From contig MWBK01000206.1 of NCBI GenBank assembly GCA_002069025.1, positions 1-64,000 of the forward strand: a stretch of DNA of 64,000 bases, in the 5' to 3' direction. The DNA comes from Bacteroidetes bacterium ADurb.Bin302 (GTDB taxonomy: Bacteria; Bacteroidota; Bacteroidia; Bacteroidales; Paludibacteraceae). The translations under genes were made by a program, and so were the position numbers. The notes under the pieces are model-generated. The model worked only from the letters and a program-made list of their open reading frames with translations. It searched no databases and was not told the DNA's origin. Shown in pieces: positions 53,132-61,739 of this stretch (positions within the stretch are counted from its first letter, which is position 1; the number at the start of each line of letters is the position of its first letter).

Positions 53132-53180
53132 AGGATTATGGTTTTTGAATCATAAATAAAATAGAAAAGGAAGATTTAAA

Positions 53181-54029
53181 ATGAAAAAGACAATAGCAAG
53201 TGTTATGGGATTATTTATTGCCCTATGTATGGTGTCATGTTCTGGAGGCAAGGATAATTCAGTATCGGATGTAGAAGAAGTAACTACGGTAAGTACTTCA
53301 ATTGTAACGACAGTAGGAACTTCAAGTGTTACTACATCGAATACAACACTTACAACAACACCTGTCACTTCTGAAGTAACTACTTCTGTGACAACAGAGG
53401 TAGTGGTTGAGACTGAGGCTGAAAAGCTTCCAGAACAGCAGACATACGATGACCCAGAACCAGTGAAGGAGAAGTATGTTGAACCTTCAGAAGAAAAAAA
53501 TCCAGAACCTATAGAGGAATATCTTGTTTACAAGGCATCTACAAAGTATCTTCATAAAAATACTTGCAGATGGAATTGTGGAGATGCTGAAAGGATTGAC
53601 TCAGTAGAAGGAGTTGAACTTCGTATCTGTGAAGAGTGTAATCCAGAGGCAGAAGGATATATCCCTTACGAACCACCGACTGCATCAGAATGTGGTATCA
53701 GTGATTATGATTATACTTTACTTTGTAAAGTTGTAGCATCTGAAGCAGGTGGATTAAATCTATATGAACGTGCCTGTGTTGTAGCTTCTGTAATCAATCA
53801 GCGTGACCGTATGGGTATGTCAATTGAAGACTGCCTATATGAATCATGCGTACCATGGGGCTTCTGTCCTTGGAATGACTATTTCTGCGGAGGTAGTGTT
53901 TATTATGCGGATATGTCAGATGCGGTAGATTATTACTTCGCACATACTGATACAGAATTCGCTTACTGGGGCGCTGACTCATGGTGGGGCGATGGCTCAC
54001 ACAATAATTTCTACAGGGCATTATATTGA
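53181..54029 (+). CDS. Secreted lipoprotein with SleB-like cell-wall hydrolase domain
   Basis: 282 residues. Lipoprotein signal MKKTIASVMGLFIALCMVSC (lipobox ending at C20), then a Thr/Ser-rich linker (25-75), a proline/glutamate stretch, a cysteine pair domain YKASTKYLHKNTCRW...RICEECNP (Ada-like zinc or wall motif), and a C-terminal hydrolase_2 (SleB) domain: LLCKVVASEAGGLNLYERACVVASVINQRD, with the key Glu in ASEAGG. It would sit outside the host membrane. Own promoter. May act in lysis, wall remodelling or exclusion of other phages. Confidence 0.82.
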   Translation: MKKTIASVMGLFIALCMVSCSGGKDNSVSDVEEVTTVSTSIVTTVGTSSVTTSNTTLTTTPVTSEVTTSVTTEVVVETEAEKLPEQQTYDDPEPVKEKYVEPSEEKNPEPIEEYLVYKASTKYLHKNTCRWNCGDAERIDSVEGVELRICEECNPEAEGYIPYEPPTASECGISDYDYTLLCKVVASEAGGLNLYERACVVASVINQRDRMGMSIEDCLYESCVPWGFCPWNDYFCGGSVYYADMSDAVDYYFAHTDTEFAYWGADSWWGDGSHNNFYRALY

Positions 54030-54403
54030 CAAAAGCTGAAGCCATAAAAGAAATAAAGGCTTTAAGGCGTGAGGGTAGAAAAGATAAGACAATAAAACAA
54101 ATTGACCAAAGAAAAGTCTGTGGGTATAATCTCGCAGACTTTCTTTGTGTTATATGCAAAAAAGTTAAAAGAAATCCTCATGCTGTATATAGAACAAAAG
54201 ATAGTATTACAATGGAATACAGTAGCAGGGCAGAAACAATTAGTATAGATTTTAAACGAATACTTAATAGTAATAAAGTTTATGTAAACATTAAAACAAT
54301 TCGTGCTGATGTTGTTATTGATAAACAGAAATTCTGGTTTCTCCTTGGAGACGATGATGATATTGTTCTCGATACAATATTGGCAAAAGTAGAATCATTA
54401 TAG
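54026..54403 (+). CDS. Basic hypothetical protein
   Basis: 125 residues from TTG 54026, overlapping the lipoprotein stop; no clear ribosome site, so translation is probably coupled. Basic first third (IKEIKALRREGRKDKTIKQI), strands in the middle (SITMEYSSRAETISIDFKR). No family recognised. Confidence 0.5.
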   Translation: MTKAEAIKEIKALRREGRKDKTIKQIDQRKVCGYNLADFLCVICKKVKRNPHAVYRTKDSITMEYSSRAETISIDFKRILNSNKVYVNIKTIRADVVIDKQKFWFLLGDDDDIVLDTILAKVESL

Positions 54404-54415
54404 GAGTGTGATATT

Positions 54416-54571
54416 ATGGTAACAGTAAGCAAGGATAACGACTACGTGGGGCTTTCAACAGACACTAAGCCTACAGGTAAAGAAGTAAAGAATGGAGCGA
54501 TATTCTATGAAATGGATACTCAGACTGCCTATATGTATGATGCAGAGAACGAACAGTGGCAGGCTCAGTAA
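54416..54571 (+). CDS. Small virion-type protein
   Basis: 51 residues, ATG 54416 behind TAGGAGTGTGATATT. VGLSTDTKPTGKEVKNGAIF followed by YEMDTQTAYMYDAENEQWQ is a widespread small phage tail/structural motif (the phrase tells of a ...G..F.e.DT...Y.yd.e...W pattern). Location before the adhesin genes agrees. Confidence 0.65.
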   Translation: MVTVSKDNDYVGLSTDTKPTGKEVKNGAIFYEMDTQTAYMYDAENEQWQAQ

Positions 54572-54589
54572 AGAAGGAGGTAGAAATAT

Positions 54590-55603
54590 ATGGACATGAT
54601 GGCGTATCTCTTATCAAGGAGTTACACTGATGGGTCTATAGCAGGAACAGCAGGTGTTCTGAAGGGTAAGAACTGTACTATTCAAAGTATAGAGCCTACA
54701 GAAGATGGTAATATTGTAACCTTTAAATGGACTGCGGATGATGGGTCTTTCAGAACACAACAGATGACAGTAAAAAATGGTATATCTGTTGCTGACACTC
54801 ATATGGATGGAACAAATCTTATTATAACTTTATCGGATGGAACAGAAATTAATGCAGGAACAATCGTTTCTACCAGTAGTATCTTAGCTCCAATCAAAGC
54901 TACAGTACAAATTGGAGGTGTTACGGCAGGTAAGACCTATTCGGCAGGCACTATGGTAGAAGCAATACTTAGAGACATCCTTATTAAGACAGAAAATCCT
55001 GTTGCAAATCTTTCTATTACACCAGATAGAACATTGTATGATATAGTAACTGAAAGTATTGATTCTATTAGCATGAAGGCAGTACTTACAAAGAAGACAT
55101 TACCAATTAAGACATTGAAATATTATGTGGATAATCTTTTAGTTCATCAATTAAATGGTGTTGCAGATGGTGGTGTGTTTACTTATCAATATGATGCTCC
55201 AACTTCAATTAATACAACGACAGTATTTAAGATTGAGGCAGAGGATAATGAAGGGAATAAGGGAACAGGTTCAATCACAGTAAACTTTGTAGCAAAGTCT
55301 TACTATGGTGTTGTTGGTGCAGATATAGGAGCACCTACTTCATCTCAAATTAAAGCACTTAATAATACTCTGAAGACAGGTAAAGAATATGTTTATAACA
55401 ATATTACCTGTGAGTATAATAAAGTATGTTATGCTTATCCTAAGAGTATGGAAGCTTTAAGTTCGATTAAAGATATTCCTAATAATATCAATTATACTAA
55501 TAGTTTTAGTAGAACAGAATTAACCATTGATGGAATAGATTACTATTGCTATACTCAGACAGACCCTTCGGGAGCTGATGGAATACAATTAACATTCGCA
55601 TAG
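54590..55603 (+). CDS. Tail fibre/baseplate protein with Ig-like and C-terminal modules
   Basis: 337 residues, AGAAGGAGGTAGAAATAT before ATG 54590. Residues 1-110 beta-rich; 135-235 an Ig-like module (VANLSITPDRTLYDIVTESI ... VFKIEAEDNEGNKGTGSITV); 240-337 a terminal module starting AKSYYGVVGADIG. The next gene has the same order at its end, so the two share a swappable receptor-binding tail. Confidence 0.6.
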   Translation: MDMMAYLLSRSYTDGSIAGTAGVLKGKNCTIQSIEPTEDGNIVTFKWTADDGSFRTQQMTVKNGISVADTHMDGTNLIITLSDGTEINAGTIVSTSSILAPIKATVQIGGVTAGKTYSAGTMVEAILRDILIKTENPVANLSITPDRTLYDIVTESIDSISMKAVLTKKTLPIKTLKYYVDNLLVHQLNGVADGGVFTYQYDAPTSINTTTVFKIEAEDNEGNKGTGSITVNFVAKSYYGVVGADIGAPTSSQIKALNNTLKTGKEYVYNNITCEYNKVCYAYPKSMEALSSIKDIPNNINYTNSFSRTELTIDGIDYYCYTQTDPSGADGIQLTFA

Positions 55604-55617
55604 GGAGGCGATGACCA

Positions 55618-57189
55618 ATGGCAATATCAATGTTAGATAACATTAGTTATAGAGGCAAGAAGGCTGATAATGAACGTAGCCTCTTCTCTACAATCGCAGA
55701 AATGGTTGCTTATAATGAAAATTATCTTCCAGATATCTATATAACTTTGAATCAAGAAGATGGATGTCAGTATAAGTACCAAAGGTCAAATCCTGTTGAC
55801 CCAGAGACAGGAAGATGGAGAAAAATGACAGGAGGAGAAGGTGGGGCAGACCTTGTTAACTATTATAACAAGTCTGAAATCAATACTCTTCTTGAAGATA
55901 AGGTGACTGTAGAGCTTGGGAAAGGTCTTTCTACAAATGATTACGATGACACAGAAAAGCAGAAAGTAGAAGACCTTGAAACTCTTGTAGGTAACAGTAC
56001 TTTAACTACTACAGCAGATACAGTTACAGGTGCGGTTAATGAATTAGTATCACAAGATGCGGCTCTTTTAGTTTTAATAAACGAGAATGCAGAAGAGATT
56101 GAAAAACTTCAGAAGACTCCTGCTATTGCGGTAGATGAAAAGCCTACTTATAACGCAGGCGTAATCACTTATAAACAAGGTGGAGTGGAATATACTACAG
56201 AAGATACAGACCAGTGGTTTTATTACTCTGACTCATTACCAGATAAACTTTATCAGACAATCTGGATTAATGGTCAAGAAAAAACTATTGAGTCTGGAGG
56301 AGTGGACTTTGATGATTACTGCAAGAAAGAAGACATAATTACAACTCTTGATTCTGTTGCTACAAATAAACCTCTTAGTGCATCAGCAGGTAAAGCCCTT
56401 AAAGATGCACTCGATGCAGGGCTTGATGAAAAATTAAGCATCGAACAAGATATAAGTAAAGCAGGATATGTAGTCAAGGTTGGAGAGGATGGCAACCTTA
56501 TTCTTTCTGAAGATTCTGGAGAAGGTGAAGCGAGCGGCATTTCTTATAGTAATGAAGAAACTCCTACATGGGATAATGTCAAGAAAGCTCTTGATGGTAT
56601 TATATCTAAGATATATTATGTTGCTCCAAAGATAACATCATTTACTGCGTCACCAGATACCACAATTTATGAAATAGGTCAGACGGTATCAAGTATCTCT
56701 TTCGCTTGGGCTGTTAATAAAACAATCACAAGCCAAAATCTTACAGATTGCGTTGTAGATGAAGATGATAGGACAGCAACATATGATACTCCATTTACTA
56801 CCAACAAAACATTTACTCTTCTGGTTGGAGACGGACAGCAAACAGATTCCAAGAGCATTTCTATCCAATTCCAGAATAAGGCGTATTGGGGTAGTGCGGC
56901 AAGTAGTGATTCATATGATAGTGCTTTCATACTTGGATTATCAAGCAACAAATTCGCAACATCTATCAAGGGAGAATATTCTATCAATGTAGGAAGTGGA
57001 GAATATGGTTTCCTTTGTGTTCCAGATTCTTTCACAAGAATTAGTTCTTGGTACATTGGAGGATTTGAAGTTTCATTGGTAGATGAGGAAACAATTTCAT
57101 TTACAAATGCAAGCGGAGGAGTAGTAACATACAGAATCTATCACACAACACAGCCTGCTCTCGGTTCAATTAAAATTGAAGTTAAATAA
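55618..57189 (+). CDS. Tail fibre/baseplate protein, paralogous end
   Basis: 523 residues, GGGAGGCGATGACCA before ATG 55618. N-terminus (RGKKADNERSLFSTIAEMVA, YNENYLPDIYITLNQEDGCQ) is typical of tail-tip attachment regions, followed by coiled-coil shaft parts (LVSQDAALLVLINENAEEIE) and D-K-P-L-S-A-S-A-G-K-A-L-K-D-A-L, a phage fibre trimer motif. Residues 345-430 Ig-like (ITSFTASPDTTIYEIGQTVS), then KAYWGSAASSD end module like the preceding gene. Receptor binding is likely. Confidence 0.65.
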   Translation: MAISMLDNISYRGKKADNERSLFSTIAEMVAYNENYLPDIYITLNQEDGCQYKYQRSNPVDPETGRWRKMTGGEGGADLVNYYNKSEINTLLEDKVTVELGKGLSTNDYDDTEKQKVEDLETLVGNSTLTTTADTVTGAVNELVSQDAALLVLINENAEEIEKLQKTPAIAVDEKPTYNAGVITYKQGGVEYTTEDTDQWFYYSDSLPDKLYQTIWINGQEKTIESGGVDFDDYCKKEDIITTLDSVATNKPLSASAGKALKDALDAGLDEKLSIEQDISKAGYVVKVGEDGNLILSEDSGEGEASGISYSNEETPTWDNVKKALDGIISKIYYVAPKITSFTASPDTTIYEIGQTVSSISFAWAVNKTITSQNLTDCVVDEDDRTATYDTPFTTNKTFTLLVGDGQQTDSKSISIQFQNKAYWGSAASSDSYDSAFILGLSSNKFATSIKGEYSINVGSGEYGFLCVPDSFTRISSWYIGGFEVSLVDEETISFTNASGGVVTYRIYHTTQPALGSIKIEVK

Positions 57190-57200
57190 GGAGTGATAAT

Positions 57201-58049
57201 ATGGGATTAAAATTAGCTGATACAGCAGAGCCAATGGGGAATTTCCCTGTTGCTCATGCTGAAGATATTGATATAGAAAAAACAGCAGGAGTATATAAGT
57301 CGTTACAAGATATGTACGATGATGGAGAACTCGGAGGAAGTGGGGAAGGTGCGTTAATCATGACTTCAGAAGAATGGAACGCACTCGAACCAGAGGATAT
57401 TCCTGCGGATGGAACAGAAGTAATCATTACAGATGATGCAGGAGAGGGCTATGCCATGCGTGCAAACGGCAGGTCTTTTGATGATTTTATAAGCTCTGCT
57501 TATGATGGAAAATATATGTGGTCTTCCCCTGCTACACTCCCAGATTTTGGAGACGAATTATATCAAGCGGCATCTTCTACTGGTAGAGGTGAAAGTTATA
57601 ATATAAGCACAGGTACAGGGTCTTCTAAAACGGCTCAGACAATTAATCTTCATAATAAAGCTGTTGAAAGACTTACCAGAACCAGATATATGGGAATGGG
57701 GATTGAAGCAGTTTGGACTCCTTGGTTTGGCTCGTACCAAATATACTCGGACGAATTAAAGAATGTGGGTATGTATGATGTAAATTCGAGTTCATATTAT
57801 TCAGCGGAAGTTGTACTTAAAAAAAGTATGACTGTCTCAAACGTAGAGGTTATTTCTGGTTGGAATAATATTGCAGATGTTTCAAGTTTAAATATTAAAA
57901 GAATTTTAGATTTAAAAGTTTATGATGAAAATGGAAACATCCGAGGATTTGATAAGTGCAGAATTAATAACAATTATCTGCAAATTTATACTCAGACAGC
58001 AGGAATAGTAACAGAAGTTGCATTTGAATTTCTGTTAGAAAACGAATAA
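57201..58049 (+). CDS. Tail-tip/fibre protein
   Basis: 282 residues, AAGGAGTGATAAT before ATG 57201. Starts MGLKLADTAEPMGNFPVAHA, a phage tail-fibre style N-terminus; EWNALEPEDIPADGTEVIIT and a beta-rich second half. No recognised enzyme motif. Followed by a strong terminator. Confidence 0.55.
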   Translation: MGLKLADTAEPMGNFPVAHAEDIDIEKTAGVYKSLQDMYDDGELGGSGEGALIMTSEEWNALEPEDIPADGTEVIITDDAGEGYAMRANGRSFDDFISSAYDGKYMWSSPATLPDFGDELYQAASSTGRGESYNISTGTGSSKTAQTINLHNKAVERLTRTRYMGMGIEAVWTPWFGSYQIYSDELKNVGMYDVNSSSYYSAEVVLKKSMTVSNVEVISGWNNIADVSSLNIKRILDLKVYDENGNIRGFDKCRINNNYLQIYTQTAGIVTEVAFEFLLENE

Positions 58050-58055
58050 TAATTA

Positions 58056-58088
58056 TAATGGGTCGGGTTAATTCTCGACCCATTATTT
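58056..58088 (+). terminator. Rho-independent terminator
   Basis: TAATGGGTCG/CGACCCATTA, a perfect 10-bp stem with a 10-nt loop, followed by TTTAG. The flanking A/T makes it work in both directions weakly. Confidence 0.7.
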
Positions 58089-58103
58089 AGAAAGGGTGAT
58101 ATT

Positions 58104-58343
58104 ATGAGTGTAAACGTAGTAAAAGATGGCAAATTAAAAAAAGTAGCAGGAGCAGAAGGTGTTACTATAACTTCAATAGAACAAACAGGAACATCAAGCG
58201 TAAGCGGTGGTACTAATACTATCACATGCACTTTAAGTAATGGTGAAACACAGACATTTACTATAACAAATGGAACATCTGTTCTTCCTCTTGGTAGACC
58301 CGAAACAACAGTAGCAGGAATGATTTGGATTGAACAGACGTAA
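58104..58343 (+). CDS. Small tail protein
   Basis: 79 residues, AGAAAGGGTGATATT before ATG 58104. Contains GVTITSIEQTGTSSVSGGTN and TLSNGETQTFTITNGTS, the I-T-S-I ... F-T-I-x-N-G motif common between collagen-like repeats in phage fibres, and an end MIWIEQT. The same TFxxxNG phrase occurs near the start of the 54590 protein (KWTADDGSFRTQQMTVKNG). Likely a fibre adaptor. Confidence 0.6.
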   Translation: MSVNVVKDGKLKKVAGAEGVTITSIEQTGTSSVSGGTNTITCTLSNGETQTFTITNGTSVLPLGRPETTVAGMIWIEQT

Positions 58344-58358
58344 AGGGAGGGATAATTA

Positions 58359-59441
58359 ATGGCAGTAGAACCAATAGATATATCAGTATCCTTTACAATA
58401 AAAAAAGGAAATGATATTAAAAAAGCCACGATATATAAAAATTTTCGTGAATTTTTAGATTATGAAGAAGGGAACTGTTATATTGGGGTTAACCCAGTAA
58501 ATAACGGTGGTCAGAATATAGGATATTTATATTGCAGTAAGCAACTATATTTAAATCGAACATCTTATGATGTAACAGAAAAATATTTATTTTCATTTAA
58601 AGCAGAAAATGGTCAAGTGTATCATGCATATCAAACTTATCCAACTGTAGGAGAAATAATTGAGGAAACTTACACTACAAGTGAGGAGGAACCTATAGAA
58701 TTTGACGGGGAGGACTTCCCTTATGGTGCAGTTGTATACATCGTAGGGTCTAAAGGAGCTAACGGTTCGGGTGGTAGCTCTGGTGGTTCTGGTGAACGCT
58801 ACTACAGTCAAGGTGGTTATCATTCACAAACAGGAGCAGGTGGAGCAGGTGGAAATGGAGGAAGCGGAGGTGTTAGTTGTTCTATAAGCATTAGAACTGA
58901 TACTGACGAAGGAAAATATGCAATAATTACCACATACGGAGGTTACGGTGCCGGTGGTGGAGGAGGCGGTGGAGGAGGTGGTGCTCCTGACAGTGGTTCC
59001 TTTGCGACTATTTGGAGAGGCGGCTCTGGTGGCTCTGGCGGCTCTGCATCAAATGTATCCAGATGTGCTAAAATTGAATTTCCTTCTTTAACATCATTTG
59101 TAATTACGGAGATATTTAAAAGAAATAGTGGGCTTAATGGAGGAAGAGGAGAGTCTGGAAACAATGGTACGTCTAGTTCTGGAGGCAGAGGCGGTAACGG
59201 AGGAAGTAACGGCAAAGGAAGTAGTGGGCAAAGCGGTTCGGGTAGTTCTGGATACGTTGGAGGTGACGGAGGTAGAGGAGCAAACACCAATGAAACCAGA
59301 GTGGCTGATGTTTGGGGTATAGATAATATTGATTATTCATCTTACGAGACAGATATAGTAACGAGTACGTGCGTAGCAAAAACAATTCAAAACTCTGGAG
59401 GAGTTGTTGTAGCTAAACGTTGTTTATATTATCAAACTTAA
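58359..59441 (+). CDS. Glycine-rich receptor-binding adhesin
   Basis: 360 residues, GGGAGGGATAATTA before ATG 58359. The first 130 residues are a mixed attachment part; from 130 come glycine blocks (GSKGANGSGGSSGGSGE; GAGGAGGNGGSGG; GGYGAGGGGGGGGGG; RGGNGGSNGKGSSGQSGSG) between beta segments (KYAIITTYG). This alternation resembles the polyglycine-II helix bundles of T-even gp38-type adhesins, which bind receptors through loops. An antisense proline-rich ORF here is a shadow. Confidence 0.72.
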   Translation: MAVEPIDISVSFTIKKGNDIKKATIYKNFREFLDYEEGNCYIGVNPVNNGGQNIGYLYCSKQLYLNRTSYDVTEKYLFSFKAENGQVYHAYQTYPTVGEIIEETYTTSEEEPIEFDGEDFPYGAVVYIVGSKGANGSGGSSGGSGERYYSQGGYHSQTGAGGAGGNGGSGGVSCSISIRTDTDEGKYAIITTYGGYGAGGGGGGGGGGAPDSGSFATIWRGGSGGSGGSASNVSRCAKIEFPSLTSFVITEIFKRNSGLNGGRGESGNNGTSSSGGRGGNGGSNGKGSSGQSGSGSSGYVGGDGGRGANTNETRVADVWGIDNIDYSSYETDIVTSTCVAKTIQNSGGVVVAKRCLYYQT

Positions 59442-59460
59442 AAGGAAAGAGGAACGTTTT

Positions 59461-61692
59461 ATGTATGTAAGAATTAATAGCAAAGGGGTCTTTACAGGGT
59501 TTACAAATAAGTACAATGAAAAGAAATGTGTAAACCTTCCAATTAAACCATTGGTAAATATGGAGTCTGCGGTATTAAATGAAGATAAAACAGGATGGAA
59601 TTATGTATTTGAAAAAGTAAATCCTACCACTGAAGAAACTCCATTTGCTCTTTTACCATTTACTCCTTCAATTATATACTCACACGATATTTGCCCGACA
59701 GGTGGAGATGTTTGTCTGACTAAAGATGAAAGTATTTCTATATTGATTCCTTGTTATAATAAATCTCAATATATAGAAGAATGTATATTGTCTTGTGTTA
59801 ATCAAACAATGAAGCCTACTCAAATAGTAGTATTGCTTATGGATGATAAATCTATTGCTATGAAGAACTACTTGGAATCTCTTGATTCAACTGTAGAATG
59901 TATCCCACATGAAAGAGTTAATGCATCTGAAGCAAGAACAATACTTGTAAATGAATATTGCCTTAACGACTGGTTTATATTTCTTGATGGAGATGATTAT
60001 TTAAAAAATAACTTTATCGAAGAATGTTATAAAACTGAAGGCTCTTTAATCTTTTCTCGAATCCAGTATGTATCTGAAGACGGAGAGATTGACAAAGATG
60101 TATTTTTTACTCCTTCAGAAAAAATGGGGCATCCTTCTGGATGTTTAAAAAATAATCTTACGGTGTTGATGCATAAAGACGTATTTGAATCAGTAGGATT
60201 GGATAAGAATTTAGCAAAAGGTGGAGAAGACTTTGATTTTTTTGTAAGATTGTTACAGAATAATTATTACAAAATATCTTTGGCAAAAGACACTTGTTAC
60301 TATTACAGGCAAACCATGGGATTAACTCACAGCCATGAATTTTTTGAATCGCATCTTAATGCGGTCAATAAGAATCTGGAATATCTGCACGCTGAATTCA
60401 ATAAAGAATTTAAGTTTGATGCAGTTGAAAATTATTATTACAATAATCCTACATTGGAAGACTTTGCAAAACTTTTCTATATAAATGAAAATATTCTTAT
60501 AAAAGAGAAAATAGATAATCTTAGATATAGGTTATATTTGTCTAAGCAAAAAACTCCAATGCGTGCCTTTTCTGAAGGTGAATTTGTTGTAGTAGGAAAT
60601 GCCAACAACATAGAAGATTATTCCTGTCTGGAATTTGATGTGTTGTTTTGTGAGGAGATTACAGAATACAATATGTGCAATCCAGATTTTGGAATGGTTA
60701 TCAATAAAAATATAGCAGAAGATAAAAATTTTCAGAATTTATCTGGATACAACAGAATAAAATATTTGTTAGATAACTATTCTTGCTTTGAGCAAAAAGT
60801 TCAATACTCCGAGCTAATGACAGAGGAAGATATTGTCCTTAGTCTTAGATTGGGTGCTTCAGATAATGAGATTATTTCTAAGCAATTTGAACTTATTGAC
60901 TCTGAAAAAATCACTCTCGACGGAACACAAAATGGATTTCCTCTTCAGCTCGCATTCACCCTTCATAAAGAATGTAATTTAAATTGCGAGTATTGCAACA
61001 TGTACGGACAAACTGATGTCTTGACAGATGATGAAGTGTTTGAAAACTTCGACAATGCTTTAACTTCTTTGGAAAACAAATTGGCAGATACAACATATTA
61101 TCCAACAATTTCTATCTTAGGAGGAGAGGCTACACTCTGGTCTGATTATTTAATTCAAAAAATTCTTAAGAGACTTGAATCATATAATAAGATAATGCTG
61201 TTCTTAAATGGTACAAATCTGGATAGTTTATGGTATAAACAAGATAAAGCTCATATTGTTAAACATATAGTTGATTGGAAAGAATGTCCAGATAAACTGA
61301 AAAGAGTTAATCTTGGTAAAAATGAAACAGCAATAATTGTTGTAACACATCAAGAGGTATCTGATGCGGAACAGTTTTTCTCTGAACATGATGACATTCA
61401 CGATGTATTTATATCTGGCTGTGCAAATGCACCAGACAGTTCCATGGATTCTACAATAGAAGATATAGATAGGCTTAATAATATGTGTATCGAAAGAGGC
61501 GAAAGTTCGGACACTCTTAATACATGTGAGAATATAAAAGCACTCTCTATTGATTGTACAACAATGCAATGCAAGTCTTGTTGCAGACATACTACAACTA
61601 CAACACTGGATGATGCATTTAATGAGGTTATGACTAAAGATACAAGTAAATGTCAGAATTGTGTTTTATATCAAATAAAAAATAATTTATAA
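59461..61692 (+). CDS. Glycosyltransferase family 2 - radical SAM fusion protein
   Basis: 743 residues, AAAGGAAAGAGGAACGTTTT before ATG 59461. Residues 1-85 a small N-terminal region; 90-300 a GT-A glycosyltransferase: SISILIPCYNKSQYIEECIL, DDKS, FLDGDDYL (metal-binding DxD within 176-179) and GGEDFDFFVRLL. Residues 490-700 a radical SAM domain: FTLHKECNLNCEYCNMYG with CxxxCxxC at C505, C509, C512 and SILGGEATLW (GGE motif). C-terminal cysteines (DCTTMQCKSCCRH; SKCQNC) suggest an auxiliary SPASM-like cluster. It lies at the end of the tail genes and could glycosylate and radically modify a sugar, virion protein or host target. Combination unknown to me in phages. Confidence 0.85.
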   Translation: MYVRINSKGVFTGFTNKYNEKKCVNLPIKPLVNMESAVLNEDKTGWNYVFEKVNPTTEETPFALLPFTPSIIYSHDICPTGGDVCLTKDESISILIPCYNKSQYIEECILSCVNQTMKPTQIVVLLMDDKSIAMKNYLESLDSTVECIPHERVNASEARTILVNEYCLNDWFIFLDGDDYLKNNFIEECYKTEGSLIFSRIQYVSEDGEIDKDVFFTPSEKMGHPSGCLKNNLTVLMHKDVFESVGLDKNLAKGGEDFDFFVRLLQNNYYKISLAKDTCYYYRQTMGLTHSHEFFESHLNAVNKNLEYLHAEFNKEFKFDAVENYYYNNPTLEDFAKLFYINENILIKEKIDNLRYRLYLSKQKTPMRAFSEGEFVVVGNANNIEDYSCLEFDVLFCEEITEYNMCNPDFGMVINKNIAEDKNFQNLSGYNRIKYLLDNYSCFEQKVQYSELMTEEDIVLSLRLGASDNEIISKQFELIDSEKITLDGTQNGFPLQLAFTLHKECNLNCEYCNMYGQTDVLTDDEVFENFDNALTSLENKLADTTYYPTISILGGEATLWSDYLIQKILKRLESYNKIMLFLNGTNLDSLWYKQDKAHIVKHIVDWKECPDKLKRVNLGKNETAIIVVTHQEVSDAEQFFSEHDDIHDVFISGCANAPDSSMDSTIEDIDRLNNMCIERGESSDTLNTCENIKALSIDCTTMQCKSCCRHTTTTTLDDAFNEVMTKDTSKCQNCVLYQIKNNL

Positions 61693-61700
61693 TAATATTT

Positions 61701-61739
61701 AATAGGGTAGCACTTTATAAGTGTTACCCTATTTTTTTT
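61701..61739. terminator. Bidirectional terminator between convergent operons
   Basis: AATAGGGTAGCACTT/AAGTGTTACCCTATT stem with T-run after it on the plus strand and A-rich flank giving U-run on the minus strand. Separates the rightward tail operon from the leftward modification operon. Confidence 0.85.

Noticed and set aside
58943..59290. Proline-rich ORF on the minus strand
   Set aside because: Antisense of the glycine-rich adhesin; GGN codons read backwards give proline.
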